DNA from: Sphingomonas sp. UBA4766
Lineage (GTDB): Bacteria > Pseudomonadota > Alphaproteobacteria > Sphingomonadales > Sphingomonadaceae
Length of the DNA: 16,246 nt
Assembly (NCBI GenBank): GCA_002403415.1
Contig: DHHS01000022.1
Coordinates: forward strand, 9,717 to 25,962
Direction of reading: 5' to 3'
Position numbers and translations under genes: made by a program. Numbering within the stretch: the first letter of the stretch is position 1; the number at the start of each line of letters is the position of its first letter. A model generated the notes under the pieces. The model had not been told where the DNA came from, ran no database searches, and saw only the letters and a list, made by a program, of their open reading frames with translations. This document shows, in pieces, positions 7,194 to 14,919 of the stretch.

Positions 7194-7502
7194 TTACGCC
7201 GCCTGGGTCAGAGGTTTGGCCCGGTCAATTCGCGCTCGCTCCTTGGGGCTGTGCATTGCGTTCCACAGGTCGTTGCGTCGCTGCACGTTCAGCCAGAAGT
7301 CCGGGCTGTTGCCGAATACGCGCGACAGGATCAGCGCCGTTGCGGCGGTGACGTTGCGGCGGTCGTTGCACAGCTCGTTGACGTGCTTGCGCTGAACGCC
7401 CATCGCCTCGGCCAGCGCCGCCTGGGTCAAGCCCATCGGCTCCATGAACTCCTCGGTCAGTATCTCGCCCACGCTCACCGGCTTGCGCTTGGTCATCAAC
7501 AT
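7194..7502 (-). CDS. higA: HigA family antitoxin (XRE-type helix-turn-helix)
   Basis: Small DNA-binding antitoxin that neutralises the HigB toxin and represses its own operon. The 102 residues contain the HigA signature start (KPVSVGEILTEEFMEPMGLTQ), then a helix-turn-helix at about 25-55 (LTQAALAEAMGVQRKHVNELCNDRRNVT), and the C-terminal segment ALILSRVFGNSPDFWLNVQRRNDLW typical of HigA-type proteins. The ATG at 7502 is supported by GAGGTG seven bases before it, overlapping the higB stop. A second ATG at 7496 is possible. It follows higB with a nine-base gap, the toxin-first order characteristic of higBA. The C-terminal few residues (IDRAKPLTQAA) are not recognisable. Confidence 0.93.
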   Translation of the reverse strand: MLMTKRKPVSVGEILTEEFMEPMGLTQAALAEAMGVQRKHVNELCNDRRNVTAATALILSRVFGNSPDFWLNVQRRNDLWNAMHSPKERARIDRAKPLTQAA

Positions 7503-7511
7503 GGCATCACC

Positions 7512-7808
7512 TCAATCATAGCTGTGGTCGTCCAGATACACGTCGCTCGCTTCACCCTTGCTGCCGTCCCACCGAAAGATCAGCCGCCATTGCTTGTTGA
7601 CGCGGATCGAATGGAACTCCTCAAGCTTGCCGCGCAGCTTCTCGAAATGATTGCTCGGCGGCACGCGCAAATCCTGATCCGTCATTGCGTCATCGATCAT
7701 CTGGAGCTTGCGAAAGACGCGGCTTCCGAGGTCCGGCGAAATTTTGCGGGACCGGACATCGTCCACGAAAAAGTCCCGCAGCCAGCCATCCCGAAAGCTT
7801 TCGATCAC
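7512..7808 (-). CDS. higB: HigB family toxin (RelE/ParE superfamily)
   Basis: Predicted ribosome-dependent mRNA interferase, held inactive by HigA. The 98 residues begin SFRDGWLRDFFVDD and continue with VFRKLQMIDDAMTDQDLRVPPSNHFEKLRGKLEEFHSIRVNKQWRLIFRWD, a nearly full match to the remembered pattern of plasmid- and island-borne HigB proteins. That includes the HFEKL and YSIRVN/QWRLIF-type core with conserved Arg and Trp. The start is a GTG at 7808; no ATG fits better. It lies 83 bases after the relaxase remnant on the same strand. Because it appears intact, the pair may have helped to retain the island after its transfer genes were lost. Confidence 0.92.
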   Translation of the reverse strand: MIESFRDGWLRDFFVDDVRSRKISPDLGSRVFRKLQMIDDAMTDQDLRVPPSNHFEKLRGKLEEFHSIRVNKQWRLIFRWDGSKGEASDVYLDDHSYD

Positions 7809-7829
7809 CGCACGGCTCCGATAAATGTA

Positions 7830-7857
7830 TGTGTACCACCCAATGGGTCATACTGCA
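7830..7857 (-). promoter_or_regulatory. Candidate higBA promoter with operator palindrome
   Basis: ACCCA-A-TGGGT (7838-7848) is a perfect 11-base inverted repeat 30 bases upstream of the higB start. On the minus strand it lies between a TTGCAG that could serve as -35 (7852-7857) and a TACACA or TACATT that could serve as -10. Placement between the promoter elements fits autorepression by HigA. No binding motif for this HigA is known to me. Confidence 0.4.
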
Positions 7858-7891
7858 AGCGAATTGGCATCTGGGCTTGACCATTCTCCGA

Positions 7892-8977
7892 TCACAGCCC
7901 TAGCCCCCGCTTACGCTCGAATGACCAGTCCACGCCGCCGCCGGACATGGCGACGCCGCTGATATGCTGACCGAGGCGCTTTTCCAGCGGGTCGCTCCAG
8001 GGGACGAGCTGGAAGCCCGGGCCATTATCGATCATCGCGAACCGCCCGCTTGCAATCTCGGTCGATCCGACGAGCTTGCCGGAGACATATTCGCCAGGAG
8101 CTGATGGCTGCCAGGTCAGGCCGCGCTCGGCGGCAAGCGCCTTGCCGACGCGGCTGATGTCGGCGCGCTCCAGTTGGGCGATGATGTCCTTTGGGGCGTG
8201 GAACTGGCCGTGGCCGCGATTCTCCGCATAGCCCATGTCGGCAAGCGCCCGCTTGCGCGCCTCCCAGGCAGTGCGGACATCGCCGCCAAAGCCCGTATGC
8301 GGCATGGTCTCGCGCCCGCCGCCGATCATCGTGCGGTCGAGCCAGGTCGCGCCTTCGTGGCGCACCTGCCGGTCGAGTGGCAGGTCTGAAAGCGTCTCGA
8401 TGCGCGGGCCTTTGCCGAATTTTTGCCGGTCATGGGCAAGGCCGCGTTCGGGCAGGTCGGCGGGGACGGTCCAACGATCAGCATCGAGGCGCTCGACGAT
8501 CCCGGCACGACGCAAGGCTTCAAGCCGGCGGACGTGTGACTGGACATGACGTTCGTGGTCGATCCGGGGGATGGTCTCTCGCACGGAGTCCAGATGCCTG
8601 GAGGGCCGATAGACGCCGTTGGCGTCGGTCTGTTGCAGGATGTTCTCATCGGCAACACGCGCTGTGCTGGGCGGCGGGTCCACTGCGATCATGCTGCCGC
8701 GCCAGATTTCCTCGACCTTGGCCGCCGGAACCTCCAGATGATGGACAAGCCCGTCCACACCGTCGATGGTGAGGCCCATGCGTTCGCCAAGCTCGTCGCT
8801 GCCAAGCCCCTTGGCGATAACGCGTCCGACGATGCGTTCGGTCGGTGTGGCACGATGCACGGTGTAGCCCGCATAGGCGCGCTGTTCCGCCAGCCCCTCA
8901 TGGTCGAGCGCCTGACCGTCCATCTGCATGGCTTCGATTGGCAGGGCGCCGATTTGCATGGCCAGTTGGCCGATCAT
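7892..8977 (-). pseudogene. Relaxase, C-terminal part with DUF3363-like domain; N-terminal catalytic domain missing
   Basis: Full-length relatives are relaxases of integrative and conjugative elements, which nick the transfer origin with an N-terminal tyrosine/histidine-cluster domain. Here only about 361 residues remain. They start with MIGQLAMQIG and include the DUF3363-like pieces ERIVGRVIAKGLGSDE, DGVDGLVHHLEV, RLEALRRAGIVERLDADRW, RQVRHEGATWLDR and ASGRFAMIDNGPGFQLVPW, with a basic end SFERKRGLGL. No relaxase catalytic motifs are present. The frame runs upstream to a TAG at 8981-8983 that ends the truncated chromosomal methyltransferase, in the same frame. The ATG at 8977 could allow translation of the fragment by reinitiation, but nicking activity is not expected. 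The gene precedes higBA on the same strand. Confidence 0.8.
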
Positions 8978-8980
8978 CGC

Positions 8981-9199
8981 CTATGAGAAATCGATCGCCG
9001 TCACATCCGCCCCGGCCTGCGCCGCCGCGATTGCGAGGGCGCCGGGCCCGGTGGCAACATCGAGCAGCGTCAGGCCTGGCCCAATTCCGGCCAGGGCTAA
9101 CGCATCCCGGCAGAACATCGCGGTGAACGGTTCTGCCGACTGCACATAGGAGCCGACATTGCTGTCCCAATAGGCCGGGGTCTGGATGGGGAGCGTCAT
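8981..9199 (-). pseudogene. Class I SAM-dependent methyltransferase, truncated at its C-terminus
   Basis: Seventy-two residues from the ATG at 9199. They begin MTLPIQTPAYWDSNVGSYVQS and reach the SAM-binding motif I region LLDVATGPGALAIAAAQAGADVTAIDFS, then stop at TAG. Complete Rossmann-fold methyltransferases of this type run to roughly 200-280 residues, and the sequence would normally continue PGML or similar after DFS. The fragment therefore has the first beta-alpha-beta unit only and cannot be active. The start overlaps the DUF1826 stop as ATGA, so the intact gene was the third member of the zigA-DUF1826 operon. The break coincides with the accessory region's right edge; insertion or deletion at that junction is the likely cause. 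Confidence 0.85.
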
Positions 9200-9837
9200 G
9201 GCATGGGGGCGTTCGGTGCCGGATCGATGACCAGCACCAGCCGTCGCTGCCCGGTGTCCGCAATTGGCGGTGATCGGTGGATGATCGGCGCGTCGCGTGC
9301 CCATTTGCGCCCCTTGAACAAGGCGACATCGCCGGTCGGAATTGCGCGGACGCACAGTGTTTCGATCGCTGCACCGTCGTGCAGCCGCGCCGCATCGCCC
9401 TGGTCCAACCACTGCGTGCCCGGGCCAGCATAGGTCAGGATCAACCGCAGGCTGACATAATCGGCATGGAATTTCTTGCAGGCGTCGGTTTCGACAATTT
9501 CCAGCCTGGTCGCGACATTATCGCGATCAACCAAATCCGCCAGCCGAGCTGCATGTGCTGCGATGTCGCGCGCCAGCGCCCCGATCATCTCCGCCGGATA
9601 GCCGGCGGCATCCAGCGCCTCGACAAGGGCCGGCGCCGCGCGGTTCGCCGCGACGGTCCGTTCAATATCGTCGATCTCGCCTAGCATGTCGGCATCCGGC
9701 ACCGCCGGGCGGTCCGGGCATGTCCAGACGACGAGATTGAAATGCGGCATCAGGATCGCAGCCAGCGACGCGGGGTCGTCGCACCGCTTGGCATGATCAG
9801 GCCATTGATCGGCATTGGCTTGCAGCAGCGTCGCCAT
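9196..9837 (-). CDS. DUF1826 domain-containing protein
   Basis: A 213-residue cytosolic protein of unknown function; family members are often found beside ZigA-type GTPases. It starts at the ATG at 9837, sharing one base with the GTPase stop (TGATG), and ends overlapping the methyltransferase start. The N-terminal half is helical. The C-terminal half reads like a double-stranded beta-helix: HAD (124-126) as an HxD motif, then SLRLILTYAGPGTQWL, PTGDVALFKG (167-176), and HRSPP (187-191) followed by GQRRLVLVIDP (Arg198/199). That HxD...H...R order matches the metal and co-substrate ligands of cupin or 2-oxoglutarate oxygenase folds. The fold is my inference. A longer open frame upstream is only overlap with the GTPase gene. 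Confidence 0.86.
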   Translation of the reverse strand: MATLLQANADQWPDHAKRCDDPASLAAILMPHFNLVVWTCPDRPAVPDADMLGEIDDIERTVAANRAAPALVEALDAAGYPAEMIGALARDIAAHAARLADLVDRDNVATRLEIVETDACKKFHADYVSLRLILTYAGPGTQWLDQGDAARLHDGAAIETLCVRAIPTGDVALFKGRKWARDAPIIHRSPPIADTGQRRLVLVIDPAPNAPMP

Positions 9838-11069
9838 CAGGCGGTCTCCAACTGTGTCTGGGGTTCCCAGCTCGGGAAAGGGTCCGCCCGGTTGCGCCAC
9901 AGTTCGGGAGTGAAGGCCTCGGCCTTGACCAGGCACGCATCGAGCGCGCGACGGATTGCCGCCTCGTCCATGCCGATGCCGATGAACACCAGTTCCTGGC
10001 GCCGGTCGCCCCAGACCGGATCCCAGTGCCGGAGCACAAATTGCTCGAAGCTCCCGTCTTCGGGCCAACGATTCTTGGGCACCGCCGCCCACCACCGCCC
10101 CATGCGCGAAACGGAAATCTGGTGCCCGGCCTTGGCGAGCTCGCCCAGATAATCGGGGCGGGTCGCCAGCCAGAAATGGCCCTTGGCGCGGATCACCTTG
10201 TCCATTGACTGGCCACCGCCCAGGAAACGGTGAAACTTGGCCGGATCAAACGGACGGCGGGCGCGATAGACGAAGCTTTCGACGCCATATTCCTCGCTCT
10301 CCGGGCGATGATCGGCATAGCCGTAAAGCTCTTTCGCCCAGAGCGGGTGTTGCTCGGCTTTCTCGTCATCGAACAGGCCGGTATTGAGGATGGTGTCGAG
10401 CGGCACCTGCGCGAAATCGGCCTCCACGATCCGGGCATCGGCGTTGAGCGAGGCGACGACCTGCTTGACGATGGCAAGCTGATCGGGCGTGACCGCTCCC
10501 GCCTTGTTGACGATAACCACATCTGCGAATTCGATCTGCTCGACCAGCAGGCTGACGAGGCTGCGGTCATCGCCCTCGCCTGCCGTCTCGCCGCGGTGGC
10601 TGAGCAGATCCTGGCTCGAATAATCGCTGAGCAGGTTGAGCGCGTCGACGACCGTGACCATCGTGTCGAGCCGGGCAACGTCGCCCAGGCAATCGCCAGC
10701 CTCGTCACGAAAGCTAAAGGTCGCGGCCACCGGCAATGGCTCGGCAATGCCGGTGGACTCGATCACCAGATAATCGAACTTGCCCGCATCGGCGAGCGCG
10801 CGAACTTCCTTCAGCAGATCATCGCGCAGCGTGCAGCAGATGCAGCCATTGGTCATCTCGACCAGCGTCTCCTCGCTACGCGACAACGCCGCTTCGCCAC
10901 CGCGCACCAAATCGGCATCGATATTCACTTCCGACATGTCGTTGACGATGACGGCAACACGCTTCCCCTCGCGATTGGCGAGGATGTGGTTGAGCAACGT
11001 GGTCTTCCCGGCACCCAGAAAGCCAGACAGTACAGTGACGGGAAGGCGGTCATCCATCGCAACGGTCAT
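9837..11069 (-). CDS. zigA: CobW/COG0523 GTPase, ZigA-type zinc metallochaperone
   Basis: G3E-family GTPase thought to deliver zinc to client proteins during zinc shortage. The 410 residues show Walker A SGFLGAGKTT (15-24), the metal-binding GCICC (75-79, a CxCC motif with Cys76, Cys78 and Cys79), ESTGIAEP (104-111), and NKAG (188-191) in place of NKxD for guanine recognition. The C-terminal CobW domain ends with QELVFIGIGMDEAAIRRALDACLV, which I associate with the ZigA subgroup. The ATG at 11069 has AAGGA (11077-11081) seven bases upstream. A palindrome resembling a Zur site lies 17 bases upstream. It is the first gene of the operon with DUF1826 and the truncated methyltransferase. COG0523 subgroups overlap, so zinc specificity is inferred from context. 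Confidence 0.88.
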   Translation of the reverse strand: MTVAMDDRLPVTVLSGFLGAGKTTLLNHILANREGKRVAVIVNDMSEVNIDADLVRGGEAALSRSEETLVEMTNGCICCTLRDDLLKEVRALADAGKFDYLVIESTGIAEPLPVAATFSFRDEAGDCLGDVARLDTMVTVVDALNLLSDYSSQDLLSHRGETAGEGDDRSLVSLLVEQIEFADVVIVNKAGAVTPDQLAIVKQVVASLNADARIVEADFAQVPLDTILNTGLFDDEKAEQHPLWAKELYGYADHRPESEEYGVESFVYRARRPFDPAKFHRFLGGGQSMDKVIRAKGHFWLATRPDYLGELAKAGHQISVSRMGRWWAAVPKNRWPEDGSFEQFVLRHWDPVWGDRRQELVFIGIGMDEAAIRRALDACLVKAEAFTPELWRNRADPFPSWEPQTQLETA

Positions 11070-11085
11070 GAACTTGTCCTTGACT

Positions 11086-11104
11086 AATGAGACAATATAT
11101 CATT
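11086..11104. promoter_or_regulatory. Zur-like palindrome in the zigA/merC divergent promoter region
   Basis: AATGAGACAATATATCATT has perfect outer arms AATGA/TCATT and an A/T-rich core matching its own reverse complement at 10 of the central 15 positions. It is the only A/T-rich stretch in the 87-base gap between the zigA and merC starts, and it overlaps a possible zigA -10 (TATATT on the minus strand). Position and composition resemble Zur operators, but the exact consensus for this lineage is not something I can test here. Confidence 0.5.
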
Positions 11105-11156
11105 GCACGATCTAGCAGCGATGGGCGCGGCATGTCCAGTGCAGGAGTGAAATGAA

Positions 11157-11555
11157 ATGGCAGAACTGCCAATGCGTCAGCGGCTGGTCGATAGTGCGGC
11201 AATCGCCGCTTCTTTGGGCTGTCTGATCCATTGTCTGGCGCTGCCGGTGCTTTTCGTGCTGGTGCCAGCGACCGCTGCCTTCATCGCAGTGCCCGAGAGC
11301 TTTCACCTTTGGGCCTTGGCTTTTGCGGTGCCCACCAGCTTTCTGGCGATGATGACGGGGTTCGTTCGGCACCACTCGGTCACCCCGGGCACATTTGCGA
11401 TCGTGGGTCTGGCGTTAATCGCATCCGGTATCGGATTGGCCCCTGATCTGATGACTGAAACCGCGCTGACCGTGGCGGGCGCGCTGTGCCTGATGATCGG
11501 CCATACCCTGAACTGGCGTGAAGCGGCTCGTCCGCGCCGAGCGCTGTCAGCATAA
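11157..11555 (+). CDS. MerC domain-containing small membrane protein
   Basis: A 132-residue inner-membrane protein with about four transmembrane segments (roughly 14-45, 50-70, 78-95 and 100-120). The first helix carries the Cys-x-x-His-Cys pattern GCLIHCLALP (Cys22, His25, Cys26) that characterises MerC-type proteins, which were first known as mercuric ion transporters. No merA, merT or merP gene is nearby. The gene diverges from zigA, sharing the probable Zur-like control region, so a role in transport or sensing of zinc or a similar metal is more plausible than mercury resistance. The ATG at 11157 has AGGAG nine bases upstream. A second ATG at 11152 is out of frame. It converges on the receptor gene with 31 bases between them. 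Confidence 0.85.
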   Translation: MAELPMRQRLVDSAAIAASLGCLIHCLALPVLFVLVPATAAFIAVPESFHLWALAFAVPTSFLAMMTGFVRHHSVTPGTFAIVGLALIASGIGLAPDLMTETALTVAGALCLMIGHTLNWREAARPRRALSA

Positions 11556-11586
11556 ACGCCGACCTGGGCCGACACCGGCTTCGCGC

Positions 11587-13563
11587 TCAGAAATCGACCG
11601 AGAGATAGGCCGAGGCCACGCGCCCGGGGATGATGTCATAGGCCCCGGACCCCCTGAGATCGAACCCTTCGACGTCGAACAAATTGCTGAGCGCGACGCG
11701 CAACGTCGCTGGGTTGCGCCCCAGCTTGAAGCGGTAGCGACCGCCGATATCGACAAGCGTGCGCTCGGGGATCGACACCCGGTTGTCGACCGTCGCGGTG
11801 ATCGCGCCGCTATGCGAAGCGGTCATGTCGAGCGACACCCCCTCTTTCCAGGGAAGGCGCCAGTCGAGATTGAATTCGATGCTGCGGTTGGTGAGCCCGA
11901 CTGGACGCGCGCCGACCCGCCCCAGTCGCACGCCTTCCCCCGTCACCTGCGGGCGCGAGAGGACCGCACCGGCAACCAAGTTCAGCCGCTTGGTCACATT
12001 GCCCGCGATTGAGAGCTCGATGCCCTGGTTCTTGACATCCCCGAGCAATTCGAACCGGTTCGCCGCATCCAGATTGAAATAAGGTTTTCGCACGTCGAAG
12101 AGTCCAGCGACGATCTTGACCTCGGGTGTCAGCACATAACGCAAGCCGATATCGCGCTGCGACGTTTGGATCGCGGGCAGCAGCTCGTTGCGGTTGGCTG
12201 CATTGTCAGGCGCCACCCCGCTTTCTTCGAGCCCCCGCGTATAGCCGCCATACAGCGCCAGCCGTCGCGTGAGATAGGCAGCGGCGGTGATATTGAACAA
12301 CCAGGGCGCGGCATTGGTCGTGCTTTCCGGCAGGCCCGGTTGGTTGAGCTGTTTTCGATAGTCAGTCTTCTGGACGCTGAAGCCCAGCTCGCCGATCCCG
12401 CGCCAGCGCCCTTCATAGGCAATGCCCGCTGTCCATTGCGTCACGCGGTCACGCGTCTGCGGCGTGAAGGCATAGACGGGCTCGGGATCGGGGAAGAGCG
12501 CGGTGATCGTCGTCGGGCCATAGTCGATCAGGTCCGATCCGGCATAACGCCGCGTCCGGTTGCGGCTGCGGATGCTCAAATGAAGGGTATGCACACGCGG
12601 CCCCTCCGCCAGCTCGCGCGAAACGCGCAGCTCGCCGCTGGTCGAGGCGCGCTTAATTGGTGGATCGGCGATGATCAGCCGGTTAGCGGCACCTTCGGGT
12701 GTCACGTTCAGCAACAAATGCGAAAAGCTCTGCTGGTCATCGAAAACAGATCGGAACAACCCGGCGCGGATCGTCCAGCTGCTGCCGGGCTGCACCGTTA
12801 CCAGCGTGCCATAGTTGATCGCGCTGCCACGGTAATCGGCCCAGGCCGGGCCGTTGAACCGGCGGCGCTGCACACGCGGCGGCAGGGTCGCGCCGGCGGG
12901 CAGGAAAATCGGCCCGGCCTCGTCGTCATACCCTTCCGAGCGATGCCAGAAGGGGACGATCTCAACCGCATCGATAGGCGACCAGCGCAGCATGACGGCG
13001 GCATTGTGATAATAGGCGTCTGTACCGTTGTAATAGCTGTTGAGATAGCCCGAGGCACCGACGCCAAGGCTCAGACGCTTGGTGAGCGGCAGTTCGAGAT
13101 CGGCCTCGACATAGGCATTGCCGTAACTGTCGCCCCCGATAACGACACCCAGCTTCGTCGTGTCCCCCGGCTTGCGGAAGCTGTAATCGACAATCCCGGT
13201 TGGCGCGGGGAACGGATAGCCTTGCGCGGAGACGCCGACCCGGATGTTGGTGGAGCGGCGAATGCGTGAGGTCAGACCCCAAATCTGATCGAAATACAGC
13301 CCCTCGATCCGCGCATTGCTGGCGGCGATCGGGGAGAAACCACGCACGCTGCCGGAATTGTACAGGCCGATCGATTCGCGGCCGACGCTGGTACCAAAGG
13401 CATCCTCGGCCTGGCGCATGGCGTTCTCGTCGCTGCGCCCCGCTGCCTCGATGCGGGTGGGCAGCGTCGGGGCAGCGGTTTGCGGTGGCGGTGGGACTGA
13501 CTGCGCGAGCGCAGGTGCCGGTGCCATGGCAACGGCCCCGGCCAGCCAAAGGAGCACGCGCAT
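11587..13563 (-). CDS. TonB-dependent outer-membrane receptor, compact type
   Basis: Predicted outer-membrane gated channel that imports a scarce ligand using TonB energy; substrate unknown. The 658 residues begin with a signal peptide (about 1-20, MRVLLWLAGAVAMAPAPALA). A short plug at about 45-135 contains SVRGFSPIAASNARIEGLYFDQ and PTGIVDYSFRKPG. The rest is a beta-barrel with alternating aromatic strands, and the protein ends in the terminal phenylalanine of AYLSVDF. I see no clear TonB box in the mature N-terminus, and the plug is shorter than usual, lacking much of the segment before the RG motif. The gene starts directly at the stop of the upstream permease (TGAATG), so the permeases and receptor are one operon. 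Neighbouring zigA, DUF1826 and merC make a metal or metallophore substrate plausible but unproven. Confidence 0.88.
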   Translation of the reverse strand: MRVLLWLAGAVAMAPAPALAQSVPPPPQTAAPTLPTRIEAAGRSDENAMRQAEDAFGTSVGRESIGLYNSGSVRGFSPIAASNARIEGLYFDQIWGLTSRIRRSTNIRVGVSAQGYPFPAPTGIVDYSFRKPGDTTKLGVVIGGDSYGNAYVEADLELPLTKRLSLGVGASGYLNSYYNGTDAYYHNAAVMLRWSPIDAVEIVPFWHRSEGYDDEAGPIFLPAGATLPPRVQRRRFNGPAWADYRGSAINYGTLVTVQPGSSWTIRAGLFRSVFDDQQSFSHLLLNVTPEGAANRLIIADPPIKRASTSGELRVSRELAEGPRVHTLHLSIRSRNRTRRYAGSDLIDYGPTTITALFPDPEPVYAFTPQTRDRVTQWTAGIAYEGRWRGIGELGFSVQKTDYRKQLNQPGLPESTTNAAPWLFNITAAAYLTRRLALYGGYTRGLEESGVAPDNAANRNELLPAIQTSQRDIGLRYVLTPEVKIVAGLFDVRKPYFNLDAANRFELLGDVKNQGIELSIAGNVTKRLNLVAGAVLSRPQVTGEGVRLGRVGARPVGLTNRSIEFNLDWRLPWKEGVSLDMTASHSGAITATVDNRVSIPERTLVDIGGRYRFKLGRNPATLRVALSNLFDVEGFDLRGSGAYDIIPGRVASAYLSVDF

Positions 13564-14919
13564 TCAATCGACCTGCGGCGACATCAGCCGACGAACCGCA
13601 ATGCCGCCGATCAGAATTGTCAGAGTGATGAGCACCACGAGCGGCACCACCGGTCTGTCGGGCGCTGGCTTCCAGGTAAATCGCGGCAGCTGGCGATAAT
13701 CGGCGGGCGTCAGGATCGCGCCTTGATCGATTGGTCGCGCCAGTGCCGCCTTGGCCGCCGCCAGATAGCGTGTAACCTCCCCCCGGAACGCAAGCGAAGC
13801 GGCAATGTCCGTCCCGGCCGTCGCATTCAACGCGTTGCCCGCAATCAGCGGCGGTGAGAGCCACGCAAGCATCCGCACGAGGTCATGCTGCCGCGCCAAT
13901 TGTTCGTCGAACGCGCGCGAGACCGGCGCGACCGCCGCGTCAACAGTGCGCCCGATGCTCACCGTCTTGCGGACCGAGGCGAGCCGTCCGGCAAAATCCT
14001 CGGACGCGAGATCGGGGTGATCGTTTTCATACGCCGTGGTCGATGCCACTTCGGCGGCGCGCGCGGTCGCGATCTGGTCGAAGCGCGAGGGCGGCGGATA
14101 GCCGATCTGCGCGCCGGCAGCGATCAGCGGTGGCAGCATCAGCGTGAGCGCCGACCACAGCCCGACCAGCACCAGCGCAGCGGTTTCCGCGCTGATTTTG
14201 AAGCTGTTGACGAGCAGGATCACCGCCCACCAGAAGCCGAGCAGCGCGAGCGCCGTGCCGAGCCACCACGCCGCCGCCGTCGCCCGACCGGGCAGGTCGG
14301 GGCCATTGGCGATCATCAACATCACGGTCACGGCTAGCGGCGCGACAACGAGCGCCAGTCGCGGGATACTGCGCGCAGCCAGCACGCGGATCGGCGACCC
14401 GGCTTGCGCCAGGATCAGCCGGGCGGTGCCACTATCGCGATCCGTCGCGAACAGGCCATAGCCCAGCCCGATCAGCAGCAACGGCGCCACGATCACCACG
14501 AAGAAGCCCAGATCGAACGAGCCTCGCGCCAGCGCTTCGGGATTGTCGAGCTGCGTGCGCTTGAACAGGCTGTCGGCACGCGACCGCAGCGACACCACGG
14601 CCGCATAATTTTCGAACGTCGCACGCCCCGCGCTGAAATCAACCAGCGGCGGGATGGGCGCCACGACGGGCAACTGCACGCGAAACGGGTATAGCACGGC
14701 GGCTGCCGGTTCCGCCTTTTCGGCGATCATCGCGGTGACGCGCGCATTTGTGGCCGCGTCTTCGGTCGACGAGGCCGCACGTCCAGCAATCTGCTGGGTG
14801 AGAACGGCGCGGCCATTAGCAAAAGCAAGCGCGCAAAAAGCCACAGCGAGCAGCACGAGCAACAGGCTGATCCGCTGACGGACCAGTAGCTGCAGTTCAA
14901 GGCGGAGGAGCGTCGACAT
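13564..14919 (-). CDS. ABC-2 type transporter permease, DUF3526-like (second of a pair)
   Basis: A 451-residue inner-membrane protein. The topology is one N-terminal helix (about 17-35), a large extracytoplasmic domain (36-137), four helices (about 138-158, 186-204, 216-237 and 245-270), a second large soluble region (271-423) and a final helix (424-444). The segment FATDRDSGTARLILAQAGSP after the second helix corresponds to the ERExGTLRLLLASP coupling region of ABC-2 permeases. This layout resembles NosY/DUF3526 permeases, not FecCD-type metal importers. It overlaps the upstream permease stop by one base (TGATG) and abuts the receptor gene. No ATPase is encoded in the window; it presumably lies to the right. 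Direction of transport and substrate are unknown. Confidence 0.85.
   Translation of the reverse strand: MSTLLRLELQLLVRQRISLLLVLLAVAFCALAFANGRAVLTQQIAGRAASSTEDAATNARVTAMIAEKAEPAAAVLYPFRVQLPVVAPIPPLVDFSAGRATFENYAAVVSLRSRADSLFKRTQLDNPEALARGSFDLGFFVVIVAPLLLIGLGYGLFATDRDSGTARLILAQAGSPIRVLAARSIPRLALVVAPLAVTVMLMIANGPDLPGRATAAAWWLGTALALLGFWWAVILLVNSFKISAETAALVLVGLWSALTLMLPPLIAAGAQIGYPPPSRFDQIATARAAEVASTTAYENDHPDLASEDFAGRLASVRKTVSIGRTVDAAVAPVSRAFDEQLARQHDLVRMLAWLSPPLIAGNALNATAGTDIAASLAFRGEVTRYLAAAKAALARPIDQGAILTPADYRQLPRFTWKPAPDRPVVPLVVLITLTILIGGIAVRRLMSPQVD

Larger units (their letters stand above)
4785..8980. mobile_element. Remnant of a tRNA-associated integrative element (genomic island)
   Basis: The block holds a restriction-modification-like pair, a HigBA pair and a headless relaxase. 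It starts at an orphan tRNA 3' end and has visibly lower GC and less biased codon use than the flanking genes, especially at 4840-7190. The right limit is the abrupt junction at about 8977-8985, where a relaxase lacking its N-terminal part meets a chromosomal methyltransferase lacking its C-terminal part. No integrase gene and no second copy of the att sequence is present, so the element has probably lost one end by deletion and could not move by itself. The boundaries are inferred. Confidence 0.65.

Noticed and set aside
9838..10095. N-terminal extension of the DUF1826 protein into the GTPase gene
   Set aside because: The extension is out-of-frame GTPase sequence. The ATG at 9837 overlaps the GTPase stop in the pattern seen throughout this operon.
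12166..13269. Long plus-strand open frame opposite the TonB-dependent receptor (also 11518-12012)
   Set aside because: The receptor reading explains the sequence with a signal peptide, plug and barrel. The antisense frame has no family features.
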